Below are positions 20,050 through 32,204 of a DNA stretch of 64,000 nt, piece by piece. Position 1 is the first letter of the stretch. Each line of letters opens with the position of its first letter. Location: positions 180,830-244,829 of the forward strand of contig DF240227.1 in NCBI GenBank assembly GCA_000507305.1, given 5' to 3'. The notes beneath the pieces were generated by a model, which was not told where the DNA came from, did no database searches, and saw nothing but the letters and a program-made list of their open reading frames with translations. The translations under genes were made by a program, and so were the position numbers. Origin of the DNA: Breviolum minutum Mf 1.05b.01. Its lineage: Eukaryota; Sar; Dinophyceae; Suessiales; Symbiodiniaceae.

Positions 20050-22168
20050 ATGACTTTCAGAGCGCCGATTGTCTTTGAAGCGCCGGAGCCTAGGGAGCAA
20101 GCTGGAAAGACGATGAGCACAAGGTCTGCATCCGGCTTTGCACTTCCAGGGAGCATCAAGGTATGAAGTTGTAAATACGTGTAAATTCCAACTGAGTGTG
20201 TGGGCGGTTCATGGGCAAAGAAGCAGGAGGCTCGCATCGTCCTGGCGCCAGCATCCAGTCCTCCTATTTTGAAGGAGGGCTTTCGGGGTACCGTTCTGGC
20301 GTCCCACCCTTGGCGTAAGAAATGGTGAATCGGGTGGTTTTTTTTGGGAGGTCGCCGACACAACAGAGCATTACCTTGGTATGTATGTTGATATCCATTT
20401 GCGTCGGCACACTTTAGTCTCTTTGTTTCCACCGAGGCTGAAACCTGCGCCGACGGCAGAGGCAGACCCCTTGGCAGACTTTGCTGCAGAGGCCCAGCCT
20501 GCATCATCATTGTCCCAGTCGCGACCCATAAGAAAAAAAGATGGGATCCAATAGTAGCCAATGAATCCAATTGTGATTCACCGCCCTTTCTTCAAATATT
20601 CTTAATATATATTGTATCGTTTTTGTCTAGTCTGTCAACGGGACTTCGAGTGTAAAAGGATAATGCTAGGCGTGAAGCTTTGAATGTTCTGAGCCTGCTA
20701 CAGTCGCTTTGCAGGGCAGCATCACCTACCTCAGAGAGAGGGACGCTGCTGTCCAAGATAGAAGGCCAAAACTCTGCAGTGCTTCGGTCAAACGTTTTGA
20801 CCCAAAGATATCCGAAAATGCTTGAACATGTGCAGTCCATGGTCAGCAGCTCCAATATTGTAAGTCTTCAGATTGCCAGGTACCAGACTCCTGCGAGATC
20901 TAAACGTTGGGGATCCGGTTGTTCCGCATTTTTGTTGTGATGAAGTGGCATGAATGCTGGCAGCTGGCATTCATTCAATTACTGTATATTCAATTATAGC
21001 TAAAGGGCTGAATTATGAGCCTTTCAGGCACCAAATTTCGAGTTTGAAGTGAATCCAGTTGGAACGCCACGCTGTTCCATTCCTTTGCCGCTGTGGCTCA
21101 GACAATTAGTCCTTGCAGACATGCCTAGATAGTCAAGGCCCAGTGGAGAATGACATACCATGCAGATGTCATCGGGCCCCTCGGCCGGAGTGGCAGTGGA
21201 TGCAATTGGCTGATAGACAGTTGTTCGTCTAAACTCTTGCAAGCGCGTGTAAGTACCATTGGTGTACCTATGTACCTAGAGTATAGAGACAATTCCAGGC
21301 AAATTTACAGGTGATACGGCATATGGTGATCTAAAGTATCCTCAGACTCAAGAGTCATACCATATATGCACCTATCCCAACGATCCCAGACTTGCAAAGA
21401 CACTTTCTGCAGGTATGATCACGACTTGTTGCTGAGTCCAGTACTGTTTCAGATTCGTGTGGCTTCAGAGACCCGCGTTCACTTCACTTGGCATCGCTTC
21501 AATGCGTTCAAGCACCTGGCGGAATATTTGCGACATCGATTTCCGGAGCTTCCAAGCCTGCAGCCAGCAGGCAGACGGGGAAAGAAAACAGGAAATCGGA
21601 AGGCTTCATCGCCTCCACATTTGCTTTCATGAGTTGTCATGTTTGGGCTTCAAATGTGCGGTTATGTGCGGTTGTAAATCGTAAATGAATGAAATTGTTC
21701 CCGGTTTTGACATGCAATTCATCACAGCTCTTCAATCATTACACCAGAATCCCTGCTAGGTCATTTGTGGGAGAGGGCTGTGAAGGTGATGCATTACCCC
21801 ACCTTTCTGAAAGAGCGGCAACAGAGCCTGACTGCATTCCTTCATGCTGCTTTGGTGCTTGATCCAACAGTGGAGGAGGGGTTTTCATATGTTTTCATGA
21901 CTTCAAAGATTCGCAGCCTCGAATTCAAATGGAAGATTTTAGATTCTAGATTAGGCTCCACCCCTTTTCAGCAGCGAAATTGAGATTGAAGAGGCAGTGA
22001 TCGTGAGAATGTTAAACTATGTTGCACATACATAATCTCAGATGTACTTGGTAGGGATGAGCGGACAGTGATGCAGCGTACCTCACGCTGCTTGCATTGC
22101 TTTTGGCAGGATGTTCTTCTCCGAGAGTTCTTGCACATCCCGTGGGAACCCTGCGAGCACTTGACAAG
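20050..22168 (+). CDS. PX-domain protein (multi-exon)
   Basis: Exons: 20050-20160 (starts MTFRAPIVFEAPEPREQ); 20227-20312 (EARIVLAPASSPPILKEG); 20437-20544; 20670-20859 (REALNVLSLLQSLCRAASP); 21028 to about 21120 (APNFEFEVNPVGTPRCSIP); 21453-21566; 21786-21875; 22110-22168. Phases close through GT, GC and GA donors onto AG|G acceptors. The last three exons form a PX domain: TRVHFTWHRFNAFKHLAEYL with the RxF..F..L signature, then RHRFPELPSLQP, then FLKERQQSLTAFLHAAL, then DVLLREFLHIPW. PX domains bind phosphoinositides, usually PI3P, on endosomes. The basic PI3P-binding residues could not be assigned without alignment. No stop was found after 22168, so the gene probably continues, possibly into the TBC exons. 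Confidence 0.65.
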
Positions 22169-22704
22169 GACTGGCACGAGCTCAAACAACAATAGATGTT
22201 TGGTCTGGTGATGTACCAAGTCCCGCGCAGCCACCATCTATGTTTTGTATCAGTGAGCGCAATAGGCTATAGGTGAATTTGTATGGATTTGTATGGTGGA
22301 TCCCTCCGTCAATGAATGACAAACTCTCCAAACTCTCTTCAAAAACTGGCAGTGCATCAATGGATCCATGATCATATGTCGTGTTATCATTTTCTGTGAT
22401 TGCACCCGTTGATGGTAGTTCAGCTGCATAAAGACAAGCCTATACTTCCGTGGTCATACAACACGCTCAGCGTGAAAGGACAGCCACCGTGGAGATCCGC
22501 ACAGAAGTGTTGCGATCTTTGAGCTTAGAACGTTCTCGAACTTGCTCGAGCGCCGACACCTGGCTCAGGAGCTAAATGCAAATCCACCATTGCAGATGCC
22601 ATTCTTATGGATTTTCCATGCCTTCCAATTATTTCACAAGTCTTACTGCAGTTGGTTTTCAATCGATACCTGATGATACCTGTGACATCATGTGACAAAA
22701 GTTG

Positions 22705-22816
22705 ATGGCAGATAATCTCCAAAGAAGTCAATCAAATCTACTTCTGACAAGTGCTGTTCGACATATGTCCCTCTACGATGAAGGTTTAGACAGCACAAAA
22801 TATTTGGATGACCCAG
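22705..22816 (+). CDS. Candidate linker exon between PX and TBC exons
   Basis: Open stretch MADNLQRSQSNLLLTSAVRH, then MSLYDEGLDSTKYLDDP, followed by GATAAT, a possible GA donor. It is protein-like. If entered at the AG before 22729 it can join the preceding PX exon in phase. It may instead be the first exon of the TBC gene, since it contains an in-frame ATG. Confidence 0.35.
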
Positions 22817-23317
22817 GATAATCCTGGAGCTACTGGGCAGAAGGTCATGCCTGCCTTTGTATGCAGAAAGATACTAATATTTTTTATATGTTTTTAAATA
22901 TAATAGTGATTGTTTCATGTCGTCATATCACTCATTCCACGAGCATCCTTGTGCCAAGGACAGGTTTGTGGAATCCCAACGAGAAAGGCAGAGATTCTCC
23001 ACAGGAGGTACCCAACATGCACCAACTCGCTAGCACCAAAGTGGGAGTTGCATTCTACCTCTTCCCCTAGTTTATGACCCTGGCACCGTTTCCGAAGGAG
23101 ATTTCCGGATGGACAGCGAACCGGATTCAAGCTACTTGTCGCAATAGCAAAGCACCATACACCTCCACCGTGCCTGCCAACAAATCTTTGTACTTGCCCC
23201 ACCGTTTGGGATGCTTCACAGCAGTGTTTGTGACCCAAAATTGCTTCGGGAAAAAGAAATCATGCATCATTCACCTACCCTTTTTTGTGGAATTATGATG
23301 AATTATGCATATATGGT

Positions 23318-23410
23318 CTTCGCGGTCTTTTGGATGCCCTGGTGAGGTCCACGCTGCAAGCGCTGCTTGTCTATGCCCTTGGTGATCCCCGGGAAAGAGG
23401 ATTGGAAAAG
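23318..23410 (+). CDS. Candidate exon upstream of the TBC domain
   Basis: The frame reads LRGLLDALVRSTLQALLVYA, then LGDPRERGLEK. This is helical and protein-like on the same strand as the TBC exons. Splice sites were not fixed. It is likely part of the PX/TBC gene model. Confidence 0.35.
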
Positions 23411-23770
23411 GGTGGACGATGTTAGATGAAAAAAAAGGTATTCAGGTACCACAGGTGCGGTGCCACGGCTTCTTATGTTCGTGGCAGGAGTCAAGCATGT
23501 CAGAGGAAGACAGCGTCCGCTTCAATGACTGCGCAGTCTGAAGGCCTAGCTTGGGCAAGGTCGCTAGGACCACTTTCGCAGATGATGTTCTGATTCATGA
23601 TATGCTAGTGATTTGCCGCTTCGCTTCCGATTGTAAGATAGTGTCACCATTTGGCACCCTATTCATCAGACGCCCCAGTGCTCACATGTTTTCTCAATTT
23701 CATGATACTGAATCCCATCAACATGCACAGCATGCCATCCGAGTCACGCGTGGCATCCTCGCAAGCTAAG

Positions 23771-25179
23771 GTTGTTATTGCTCGCGATGTGGCACGTGTA
23801 TTCCCATCACATCCGCGGACACAACAAGTTAGACTGGAGATTGCTGAAGTTCTTCGCAACTATGCTCGTGAGGCACAGCGTCGATCAAAATACAATGATG
23901 CCGTGAATGCTCACTGTTTGCAGAAAAACAGCTCAGCCACCCAGACCTGTTGAAGATTTTTTGTGTCAGGTCAGATTATCATATATTATCATTATGTGAA
24001 CTCTCCCATCCTGTACTGTAGTCACTGTAGTCCTATGTTGGATTCTAGATTCTACATGGAAGCTTCAGATTCAGCATGATTCATCTAGCTTCCAAGTTGT
24101 TGGCCCCCTTTTTTCCTACAACTTCAGGCATGTCCTCGGCAACACCATCATGTGACACGGCTTCAGGATCCTGATCTAGGTTATACGCAAGGAATGTGCT
24201 TTGCAGCAGCAGTGGTTTGTTTGGGTACTGGAGATGTGCAAGAAAAACAGCAGCGTTTCTCCAAGTTGATGAGCGATTTGCGTCCCTCAGCGAAAAAGAG
24301 TCTGAGGAAGCTTCACCTGAGTGAAAATTTAGAGTTCAAGAAAGAAGTTCAGGATTTCAAACACATCTCAGATACCTTTTGTGAGTACAGATCATGTTTG
24401 TTTTGGTGCTGTTTGTGATTTACATTTTTTGAGCTTAAACATACCGGGAAACCATGCACTCACTTAACGGACTGCAACCGGAGGCGATTTGTGGCTACCC
24501 GGCTTTCCCTTGGTGCGGCAAGGGGTGCCAGCTTTGGAATCGATGTTGGCCAGTAAAGATCCGGAGCTGTTGCACCACCTATACCACACGGTGAAGTTGG
24601 CGCCTGGGTGATATGTTTTGATCATTTTTGTTCAGGTGGAAGGATGGTGTGCGGTTGATGTGTTTTTTTTTCACAATACATATGCATACATGCATACACA
24701 TGCCAACTCGAATCGTCCCCAAATATGCTACTTGATTCGATTTGTGGAGACGATAGGAGTCATGAGATGTATCTATACATGTACAGTAACAATTGGAGAC
24801 TGAGATGTATGGAGCTACGATAAAATTGCCAAACTCTATCTATTGTTTAGTATGCATGTGGTTCGTGCGCAGGCAAGCCAATAACCCCACAGTCAAGTTG
24901 TTTCGAGGATGTTGATGAAAGATCATGGAAGAAGTGATTTGCCAGGGGATACTCCAAAAAAAGATCTGTTTTTTGTTGCATGTGTTTGTTTTAATTTGAT
25001 CAAGATGACAGAAAGTGCCTAGAAAACCGTGCATGGTCTTGAAGGTTCACTGGAAGTGGCAGATTCACCTTTCCCTGAAACTGCCCAGCCATTCCCTGGA
25101 AACATTTGAGGACTTGGACATGGTGGTTCCTGGCGCGTGGCTTTCGATGTTTGGGAAATGGCTTCCAGTCTCTTGGCTT
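23771..25179 (+). CDS. TBC-domain Rab GTPase-activating protein (multi-exon)
   Basis: Exons 23771-23872, 24167-24380, 24484-24599 and 25111 to about 25179 join in phase. The first holds the arginine-finger motif IxxDxxR (VIARDVARVFPSHP) and VLRNYARE; the second begins DPDLGYTQGMCFAAAVV with the glutamine-finger YxQ. Both catalytic motifs of TBC Rab-GAPs are intact. Later exons give DLWLPGFPLVRQGVPALESM, ELLHHLYHTVKL and DLDMVVPGAWLSMFGKWLP, the C-terminal TBC helices. TBC proteins stimulate GTP hydrolysis on Rab proteins in membrane traffic. Introns: 23873-24166 has a GC donor, 24381-24483 a GTGAGT donor, 24600-25110 a GC donor; all acceptors are AG|G. The Rab partner is unknown. Confidence 0.75.
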
Positions 25180-25330
25180 AGAGACCAGGAATTCTTAGCT
25201 GCATATAGACAAGGTTATAGGGTTAAAACCCTTCATATGGAAAATCGTTGGGTAACCCTATAACCCTGTCCATGCTGTTAATTCATAAGACATGATAGGA
25301 CCTGGCTTCATTCGGTGCAGACATACCGAG

Positions 25331-25510
25331 GTAGATGTTTTGATGGAACTGATGCCCTTCCTTCAAGAGCAAGGTCTCGCTGGTTTCGCGGGGAACCTCA
25401 GAGATTCGAGCCGGTTCGGATTTGGAGGCTTCAGTGATTCAGGAGCCCACAGAATTCGCAGAGCCACAGGCAGATGGCTTTCAGAAGAGCCGCCTTTTTG
25501 GTTTCAGTTG
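25331..25510 (+). CDS. Candidate 3' exons of the TBC gene
   Basis: Two protein-like open stretches follow AG|G acceptors: 25331 to about 25372 (VDVLMELMPFLQEQ) and 25438 to about 25505 (ASVIQEPTEFAEPQADGFQK). Both are on the + strand and a few hundred bases past the TBC core. They fit a C-terminal extension, but phase continuity was not established. A further hydrophobic open stretch (about 25630-25700) may complete the TBC fold. Confidence 0.3.
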
Positions 25511-26637
25511 TGAAATCATGCTATTAGGTGAATTCGTACCAATTATTGGCGTTCCTGGTCCGCTGGTTGGATCATTTTATCATCTTACATTGCACCAAAT
25601 TGGTGCAGCCTTGGGAAGTCTGTGAATCTCACTTGAGGTCGTGGTGACTTTTCTAGTACTACTGGCTCATCGCAGCAAGCTACTGGTAGCTCGGTGCCTT
25701 TAAGAAGCTCACACTAAGTTGGGCCACAGAGTTCCTCAAGTTTTGGGCCAATGGATTGGGTGTGCCAGCATCCAGGAATATACGATTGTAGCAACTACTT
25801 GACTATCCACCACATTGCCGTCCACCCCTTGAAGTTTAGTTATTATATACATGTTATTACTACAACATGCAAAGTGCTCATAGAGAAAATGGCATGGAAA
25901 GAAAGTTGCTTGCGAATGGCGCATAGACCTTTGCTTCATTGATCCCCATGGGCAGTGAATCGAGGCAGCGCGGAATTTGGAGGAAGTCTTGCCATGTATC
26001 AATGGTTTGTCCAACGAACCTCCTCCTGAAAAGCTGCTGTATATTTGTGAAGTATCCATGTCACAGCTTCGCGCTGGTAGAGATTCAATGTCTTGGATTG
26101 CAGCCATGTAAGGTCAAATAACCCAAGGAGCCTTTCTCAATATGGCATGTGAGATTGTAGTTGGAACCGAGAAACCCTCGATCCCCAACATCTATGCAAT
26201 CATTCTATGAGGGACATGGAACGCAAAGAGAAGCTAGAAGCCAGCGATTAAAAGTGCAACATGTGCGGAGAAAGGTTCCTCAATTGCAGGTTGCTCGCCA
26301 CCTTTCATCCCAAAGGGATCAAGGTCAGAATCTGGGTGTTAAGCCTCCAATTCGCAATAGCCGTAGCCTTTTGCAACCCATGATTGATGGTGTCGTGGGG
26401 TTAAGGGAAGTCTGAGGTGCAAGTATTGTACAGCGCACCAAGGACTCCTGATTAGTGAACATTAGTAACATCATTAGTAACAGCAGTGAAGCACCAAGCT
26501 TAAAGGCCTCCCCAGGAGCACGGAGGCATGCACAGGGTGAAAATTGCTACTAAAGGAAAATAAGAGCAAGAGAATAGATGATAATTAAATATAATTAATA
26601 GTAATAGTATATATAAATGCACAGAAGATATTACATT

Positions 26638-27031
26638 CTATTGCACATATTCAAAACATATTGCTTTTCCGGTTGGCCCGGTTGCGTAAGTGACATTCCA
26701 TGGGCGGTTTTGGTTCGGGCACAAATCTGTCCAACCAAGGCCCACCTCGTCACAGAGCCCACCTTGCGCCTGCAAATCACTGCCGCTACGATCGGGTTCA
26801 GTGCACGGAGCCCAGACACCCACGTGGATGACCTCCTGACATGCTGAATTGAAAGTTGCATTGAAAATCATTGAAAGACATAAAGACATTGTCAGTTTTC
26901 ACATTTCAGCAAACTTGTCAGGTTTGCGGATCTTCGATGATTCCCTTCAGGCGGAGAAACCGTTGAGACACAGACCCTCAGGGTTGCTTTCGGCACTCAG
27001 TGCGCCAACAGAACCTGAGAAAGAGCTGACA
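26638..27031 (+). CDS. Region of candidate exons, strand uncertain
   Basis: On the + strand, 26922 to about 27049 reads LRIFDDSLQAEKPLRHRPSG, then LLSALSAPTEPEKELTYRYT, entered through AG|G, and is a good exon candidate. At 26699-26845 the + frame reads WAVLVRAQICPTKAHLVTEP. The minus frame over 26889-26638 (VIHVGVWAPCTEPDRSG, then Cys-rich) is equally protein-like. I could not decide the strand for that part. No domain was recognised. Confidence 0.3.
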
Positions 27032-27392
27032 TACAGATACACATTCCATGACAAAGTGATTATCATGTGCTATTTGCATCTATTTGCTATCTTCAAGTAC
27101 TGCCCCACTTTTTTGTGCGTGTTTGGTTGGCTGATGCCAGGATTTGCGTAACAGAGGGCAGCAACTCCCCATCAACGCAGAAGTGACTTGTCTGACTTTG
27201 AACGTTGTTTCCTGGGATTTTAGTGATGAGCGTGCTGCAGTAAGTGCTAGAAATTGCCAATTGCCATTTCATTCTTACTGGGCTCCTGGATGAGAGAATT
27301 TGAGACGTGAAATGTACATTTAAGGAAGTCTTGGAGGAGATGCAGCAGAGGTCAGGATGTGGACGGGCATGCTTAGCATCCTTTGCTGTTGG

Positions 27393-27671
27393 TCAAGGGG
27401 AGGAAATCACACTGGGTGACTGTTTGCTATTGAGAAGAATTGATGAGCAGTTCAAGATGATATTCCCAGCCATCTTTTGGCCATGCAGCGCTACATAAAC
27501 CATTGCTCCAAAGAAAGCTGCCAACGTGACATTGAAGGCACAATGATTTCCATCTCGATGATACGCCACTTGGTTTTGCAAGCAATTTCTCATTGGCCAA
27601 ACACTTTTCTCAAAATATTTGGGCCGACGTTGTATGAATCTTCCTCCGGCAGAACATGCCACATGCCTCAT
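27393..27671 (-). CDS. Candidate minus-strand exon with a hydrophobic segment
   Basis: The minus-strand frame reads VWPMRNCLQNQVAYHRDGNH, then CAFNVTLAAFFGAMVYVALH and GQKMAGNIILNCSSIL. It contains a possible membrane span and NVT and NCS glycosylation-like sites. The composition is more protein-like than the + strand here. It could pair with the Cys-rich minus-strand frame at 26638-26889 as a small secreted or membrane protein gene. There is no known family and no verified splice sites. Confidence 0.3.
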   Translation of the reverse strand: MRHVACSAGGRFIQRRPKYFEKSVWPMRNCLQNQVAYHRDGNHCAFNVTLAAFFGAMVYVALHGQKMAGNIILNCSSILLNSKQSPSVISSP

Positions 27672-27699
27672 TTGCTCTCTGAAGCAGGGAATGGGTAGA

Positions 27700-29068
27700 C
27701 TTGGACTTGTTGGAATCTAGGTTGACTTGTTTGCGCGGCATTGCATCCGATTTTGGAAACACGTCTCATTTAGTGAACTTGACTCAGCACGCGGATTCTC
27801 TTCCAGGAGTCAGATTTTTGTTCCAATGGTCCAACCTTGTCTGAGTATTTTTTCACACAGGCAGCCAAGCTAAGCAGCTAGGTGACATAAGCCTGTTTGG
27901 TCGAGGCCTTTCAATGGCCTTTCAGACCTCCTGGACGCTGGGGTGCTCAACGACCTGGCCCTGTAAAGAACTGAGCCTGGAGAGTGATTGGATGTCATTC
28001 GCCAAGGCAGCTGTGCAGGAAGGTTGGATAGAGGCGCTTGGGTTCACTGGACCTTGAAAGATTTGAAAGGAAGGTCATGACTCGGAATGACTCGCCATGT
28101 TGAAGTTGCCTTTGTTGCAAGCCAGCTTATGCAACTTCTAACAGTCCAACGACCTCTCGTTGGTGATGTCGTTGCTTCTTTGGTGGCAAATCTCCGAAAA
28201 CCTCTCGGGTTGAAACCGGGGTTTCAAATATGCGTTAGGCCAGTGGCAGGAGAAATGTAATCACCAGGGCCAGGCTCTCAGCCATGTGGTTCAGAACCTG
28301 AGGTGCACATTAGTTCACATTAGGATTTATATTGGTGGACCGGTGGATGTGGATGGATATGATGGATCGTGTTGGAGCACTATCCTTTGTAAGCATGACT
28401 AGGCAAGGAAATCCATGACCTATTTCTGATCCATGTGAAGATGGTGCCGCAGCTTCGGGTTGACCGCTGTGTTCCCTCGGCATTTAGTGCTCTATTTTTA
28501 GCAGAAAGACGCATGACATGAAAAAATGATGTGGAACCTTGACTGGGATGAGCAAGTCCAGACGAAGCTGCCGCACAGTACTGAACAGGCTCAAGATGAA
28601 AGTACAATTGTTGTGTTTCATTGTTTTAGTTTAAACTGAAACCATTTTTGACCATCCCTGGCTTGTGCCACATTTAGCATCTGGTTTCTTTCACACCCCT
28701 CATGTAGCTGCAACAAACCTGTAGCATCCAAACGGATGGCCAAACAGCTGCTGTGAACATCTCCATGAGGCTAAGAATTGGGCTTGGCAATAGCTGTATA
28801 GACCTAGTGTGCTTGGGGGTGTTCGGTGGGTTGCAGGTTCAAGAGGAAACTGTGCCATGGAGGTCGACCTTACAATTCTTAATAGTGGATGACAAACATG
28901 ACAAACACTTGTTCTTTCTAGATTGTTTTGCTTCACCAGGGTTGCTGCCGTAGTTCCTTTTTCCTTGATGTGGATTTCTGAATTTCGGGCGCTATCTTCT
29001 TGAGGTTTTGCCGGTCGTAGCTTTTTGATCCTCACTGCTCACATTCTCGTAGCTCGTATTTGAGTCAG
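27700..29068. other. Mostly non-coding stretch
   Basis: One short + strand open stretch at about 28437-28518 (KMVPQLRVDRCVPSAFSALF) is protein-like and could be a 5' exon of the next gene. I see no other supported coding sequence. Confidence 0.3.
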
Positions 29069-30679
29069 GACCTATGCCCGTTGCGGCCAAAGTTCTAGAT
29101 CCTCTGGAGCAATTGCTGCACTTGGCGGGGAATGAGGTGGGGATCTAGATTCTACATGCTCATACCAAGTTTAGGCACTTGTTCCATGACACAACCCAAT
29201 CTAACCAGGATTTGCGGAAATTGATTGGGCCAACAGCTGCAGATGAACTGCTCCAAGCAGCACTTGATGTTGGTGAAGCACTTAACAATGAGATGCTATG
29301 CTTACTCAAGCTAAGATGTGAAATTTTGTGAATGTTGGCCAAGACGGTCAGTGCAGAAAGCATCTGAAAAAGTAGTTAAAGGTCATGAGTCATGTGCATC
29401 ATAAATCGTGTGCAAGACCTCTCTTTGATGAAGCCCTTTGAGGTCAAAGCCTGGATCCACAGGCTGCATCTGCGTTGGCAAAGAAAACGTTGTCGCTGGC
29501 TGTGGGCGATGCTGCCAAGCTGCATAGGTTGTCGATTTGTCGTTAGGCCTCAGAAGAATCACAGGGAGACTGGCGCACAGACCGCGAAGGTGTTGGCGCT
29601 GCTATCAAGATATCTCAAGTCCGAAAGTGGAACATACCGGAAGATGGTGGAACAGAGGTTTGGTACTTGTCACCTCCCTAGTCTAAATATGATGTCATCG
29701 CATCCAAAACACTAACCTCGAATTGAGGCGGCTGTGTGCCGCACGGAGCTGCCGGAAGTCTACTGGGACATGGAATATATCATTGTGCAGGTCGCTGAGC
29801 AGCTGTGGTTTGCAGCTTGTTGGGTCAATTGAATTCAATTGATATGTGTCAGTCAATGGATGTTTGCCTTGCCCGGAGTACTTTGAAGTCCAGGCCGCTG
29901 CGCTTGGCATCAGCTGCGTGGCCGAGGGGATCCAGCAGAATCCCACAGATGGTGAGTGGCACCACGTGGTGGAGGACTCGGCCGGCAACTCGGGGCCTTG
30001 AGTGAGATCGATGATCGTCGTGTTGATTTCCTGATCGAAAAGGCCCAACGTGGCACAACCCTGGGCTCATGGATGTGCATGGAAACAAGAAAGGATAGGA
30101 AGGAGGAATCGGATTCGATATGGACAAGGTCGAAGTTCCAAAAATTTCCAACACCCATGGTCCAACCACCAAGCTTTGCTTTGGACTCATTGGAAAGGAC
30201 TTGAGTTCGAGTTTGGACACCTGCGCTGCTTGCATCTTCCTTCGCCTCTGTCGGGGAGCAGCCGTTTGTCTAGATGAGGCGGACGCGCGGATGCTGCGAG
30301 CACTTCAGGCTTTGTTTGTTGGCTGCAGGGAAGCAATTTCTAAAAGAGATGGCCAGAAGAATCAGAACAGAACAAGTTGTGGAAGGCGGTGGGAATCCTA
30401 CTGAACCCAATGTGTTTTTGGTGCTTCTGCCAATCCGCAGGCATTGTAACCAGGCATTTTACAACATCTTGATCACTTCGTTTTTTGCAGCTCAGGTGTT
30501 CTTGGATTTTGGCGATGTTGGTCCGTGCCGTTGGGCAGAAACAATTGGAAAACCCCACGGTCCTTTGCGACTGGGCGGGTGGCGATCTCTTGTGGGCGCT
30601 TGCCACTTGGCCCCGGTTTGGGGTGGTGTCCATTGATAAACACATGAAGGCTGTAATTCCACAAGTCATGGCGTTTTGA
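29069..30679 (+). CDS. Multi-exon gene of unknown function
   Basis: Supported exons: 29069-29136 (PMPVAAKVLDPLEQLLHLAG); 29170 to about 29300 (LIGPTAADELLQAALDVGEA); 29443 to about 29539 (QSLDPQAASALAKKTLSLAV); 29728-29790 (AAVCRTELPEVYWDMEYIIV); 29894-29951 (AAALGISCVAEGIQQNPTD); about 30170-30340 (LDEADARMLRALQALFVG); and a terminal exon about 30498-30679 (VLCDWAGGDLLWALATWPRF) ending TGA. The 29790/29894 junction closes in phase (GT-AG|G). The protein is helical. The second exon faintly resembles a GAT-type helical bundle, and the last the LLWALAT pattern of FASTK/OPR-like repeats, but neither is strong enough for a family call. Two overlapping frames at 29443-29656 remain unresolved. Confidence 0.4.
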
Positions 30680-31018
30680 TTACGGAGGTGCAATGCCTAA
30701 ACTGAAAACAGAGGAAAGAAATGGAAAGAAGAAATGGCAGAGAATGGCAGCGTGATGCATAGTGATGCAAAAGGTGCAGTATGTCATGTACCCTCCCTGA
30801 AACTAACCTGCTCCTTTTAGGCCTTCCCAAAAGGAAAGTAGTCTCCCAACTCCCAACCACCATTTTTGAGGGGCTATGTTAGTTTTAGGGAGTGATTTCG
30901 TCTAGCTACAGATATAGCCTGTATCCATGATCGTACTAAACACTATAATCAAATTATCATGAATAAATGTTTTCATCACGAGCATGAAAATATTGCGAGC
31001 AGAAAAATTGCGTAACAG

Positions 31019-32144
31019 TCTCTTTTGCCGGATGCCTCCGTCTTGGGGCACTCCAAGGTGCTGGCCAAAGGAATTCTTACTATTGAATTGCCAGCTGAAG
31101 ATTCGGTGTTGCCACCGGAGTTTCTTGGATTTCGATGCTTTGTGTTGGCTAGGCCTTCTACAGCACAAGCAGGAAGAGAGAGGGAGAGAGAGTGAGAGGG
31201 ATCGGGATAATAAGAAAAACAAATCGCTACGAAAGAAGAGAAACTGGAATGTTTAGCTAGTGTTGTTGGATACACCTTTTGCAATATTTTGCTCCATACC
31301 AACCAGACTGCCAGAACTCTGAGGCTTCCAAACCTCCAGCGAGCCATTTTGAGCGCTGTGCTGCAGCAACTTGGTCAGGAAGTAACGCTTCTGCCAAATC
31401 CACAAGTACAACTGTATGCAACCATATGCACTGCGATTACATAGAAATGCTGTTGAAATCCATATTATTATAATACATATTATTATAATATATATGTTTG
31501 TATGCATATTAGATTGCATTGAGAAATTCTTCATTGAGAATTTCGTGTTTCTGCTTGTTGATGGGTCAAGAGTGGCATGAGCCGAGAATACCAACGCTTT
31601 GACATGGCTGTTAGTTCTGTACGACAAACGCTCAGCAGAGATCACAGCATGGGCTTAGCAAGGCTTGTCGCTCCTTCTGCAGCATTCTGGGATGAGGCCG
31701 ACCGTCAGTCGCTCATATATCTTGAATCAACAGAGGCCGCAGACTACTGATGTCACTCAATAGATTTACCAATAGCAAGATACCATCACACCAATGCACA
31801 CCCTTATTGCAGTATTCCAGAGCAATATGTCGCGCAGGAGTCGGATGGTGCTGTGCCTTTGGAGCAGCGAACTGCTGAGCTTGTCCGTCACAGGGACGGA
31901 TTAGCTGAAGCTGTTTTGACATGTGACTTGGATGTGGTACTGTTATGTTCTTGATGTGGCGTCATCAAGGTGAAACATATTGAAACGTGGTGATTACGTG
32001 GTTCGAGATTTTGTTCAAATCACTTCCATCCTTTTGATCCCGCGTGGGAAGACTGGAGCACATGTTTATCAAGACGGGTTGAAGGGTTGAACTACCAGTC
32101 ACAGTGTCGGTTGACCCATGTTGATCATCATTGATATCACCATT

Positions 32145-32204
<60 letters not shown>

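Noticed and set aside
20007-20570. 187-codon open frame on the minus strand
   Set aside because: The + strand here holds three in-phase exons of the PX gene with AG|G acceptors; the minus frame has no domain.
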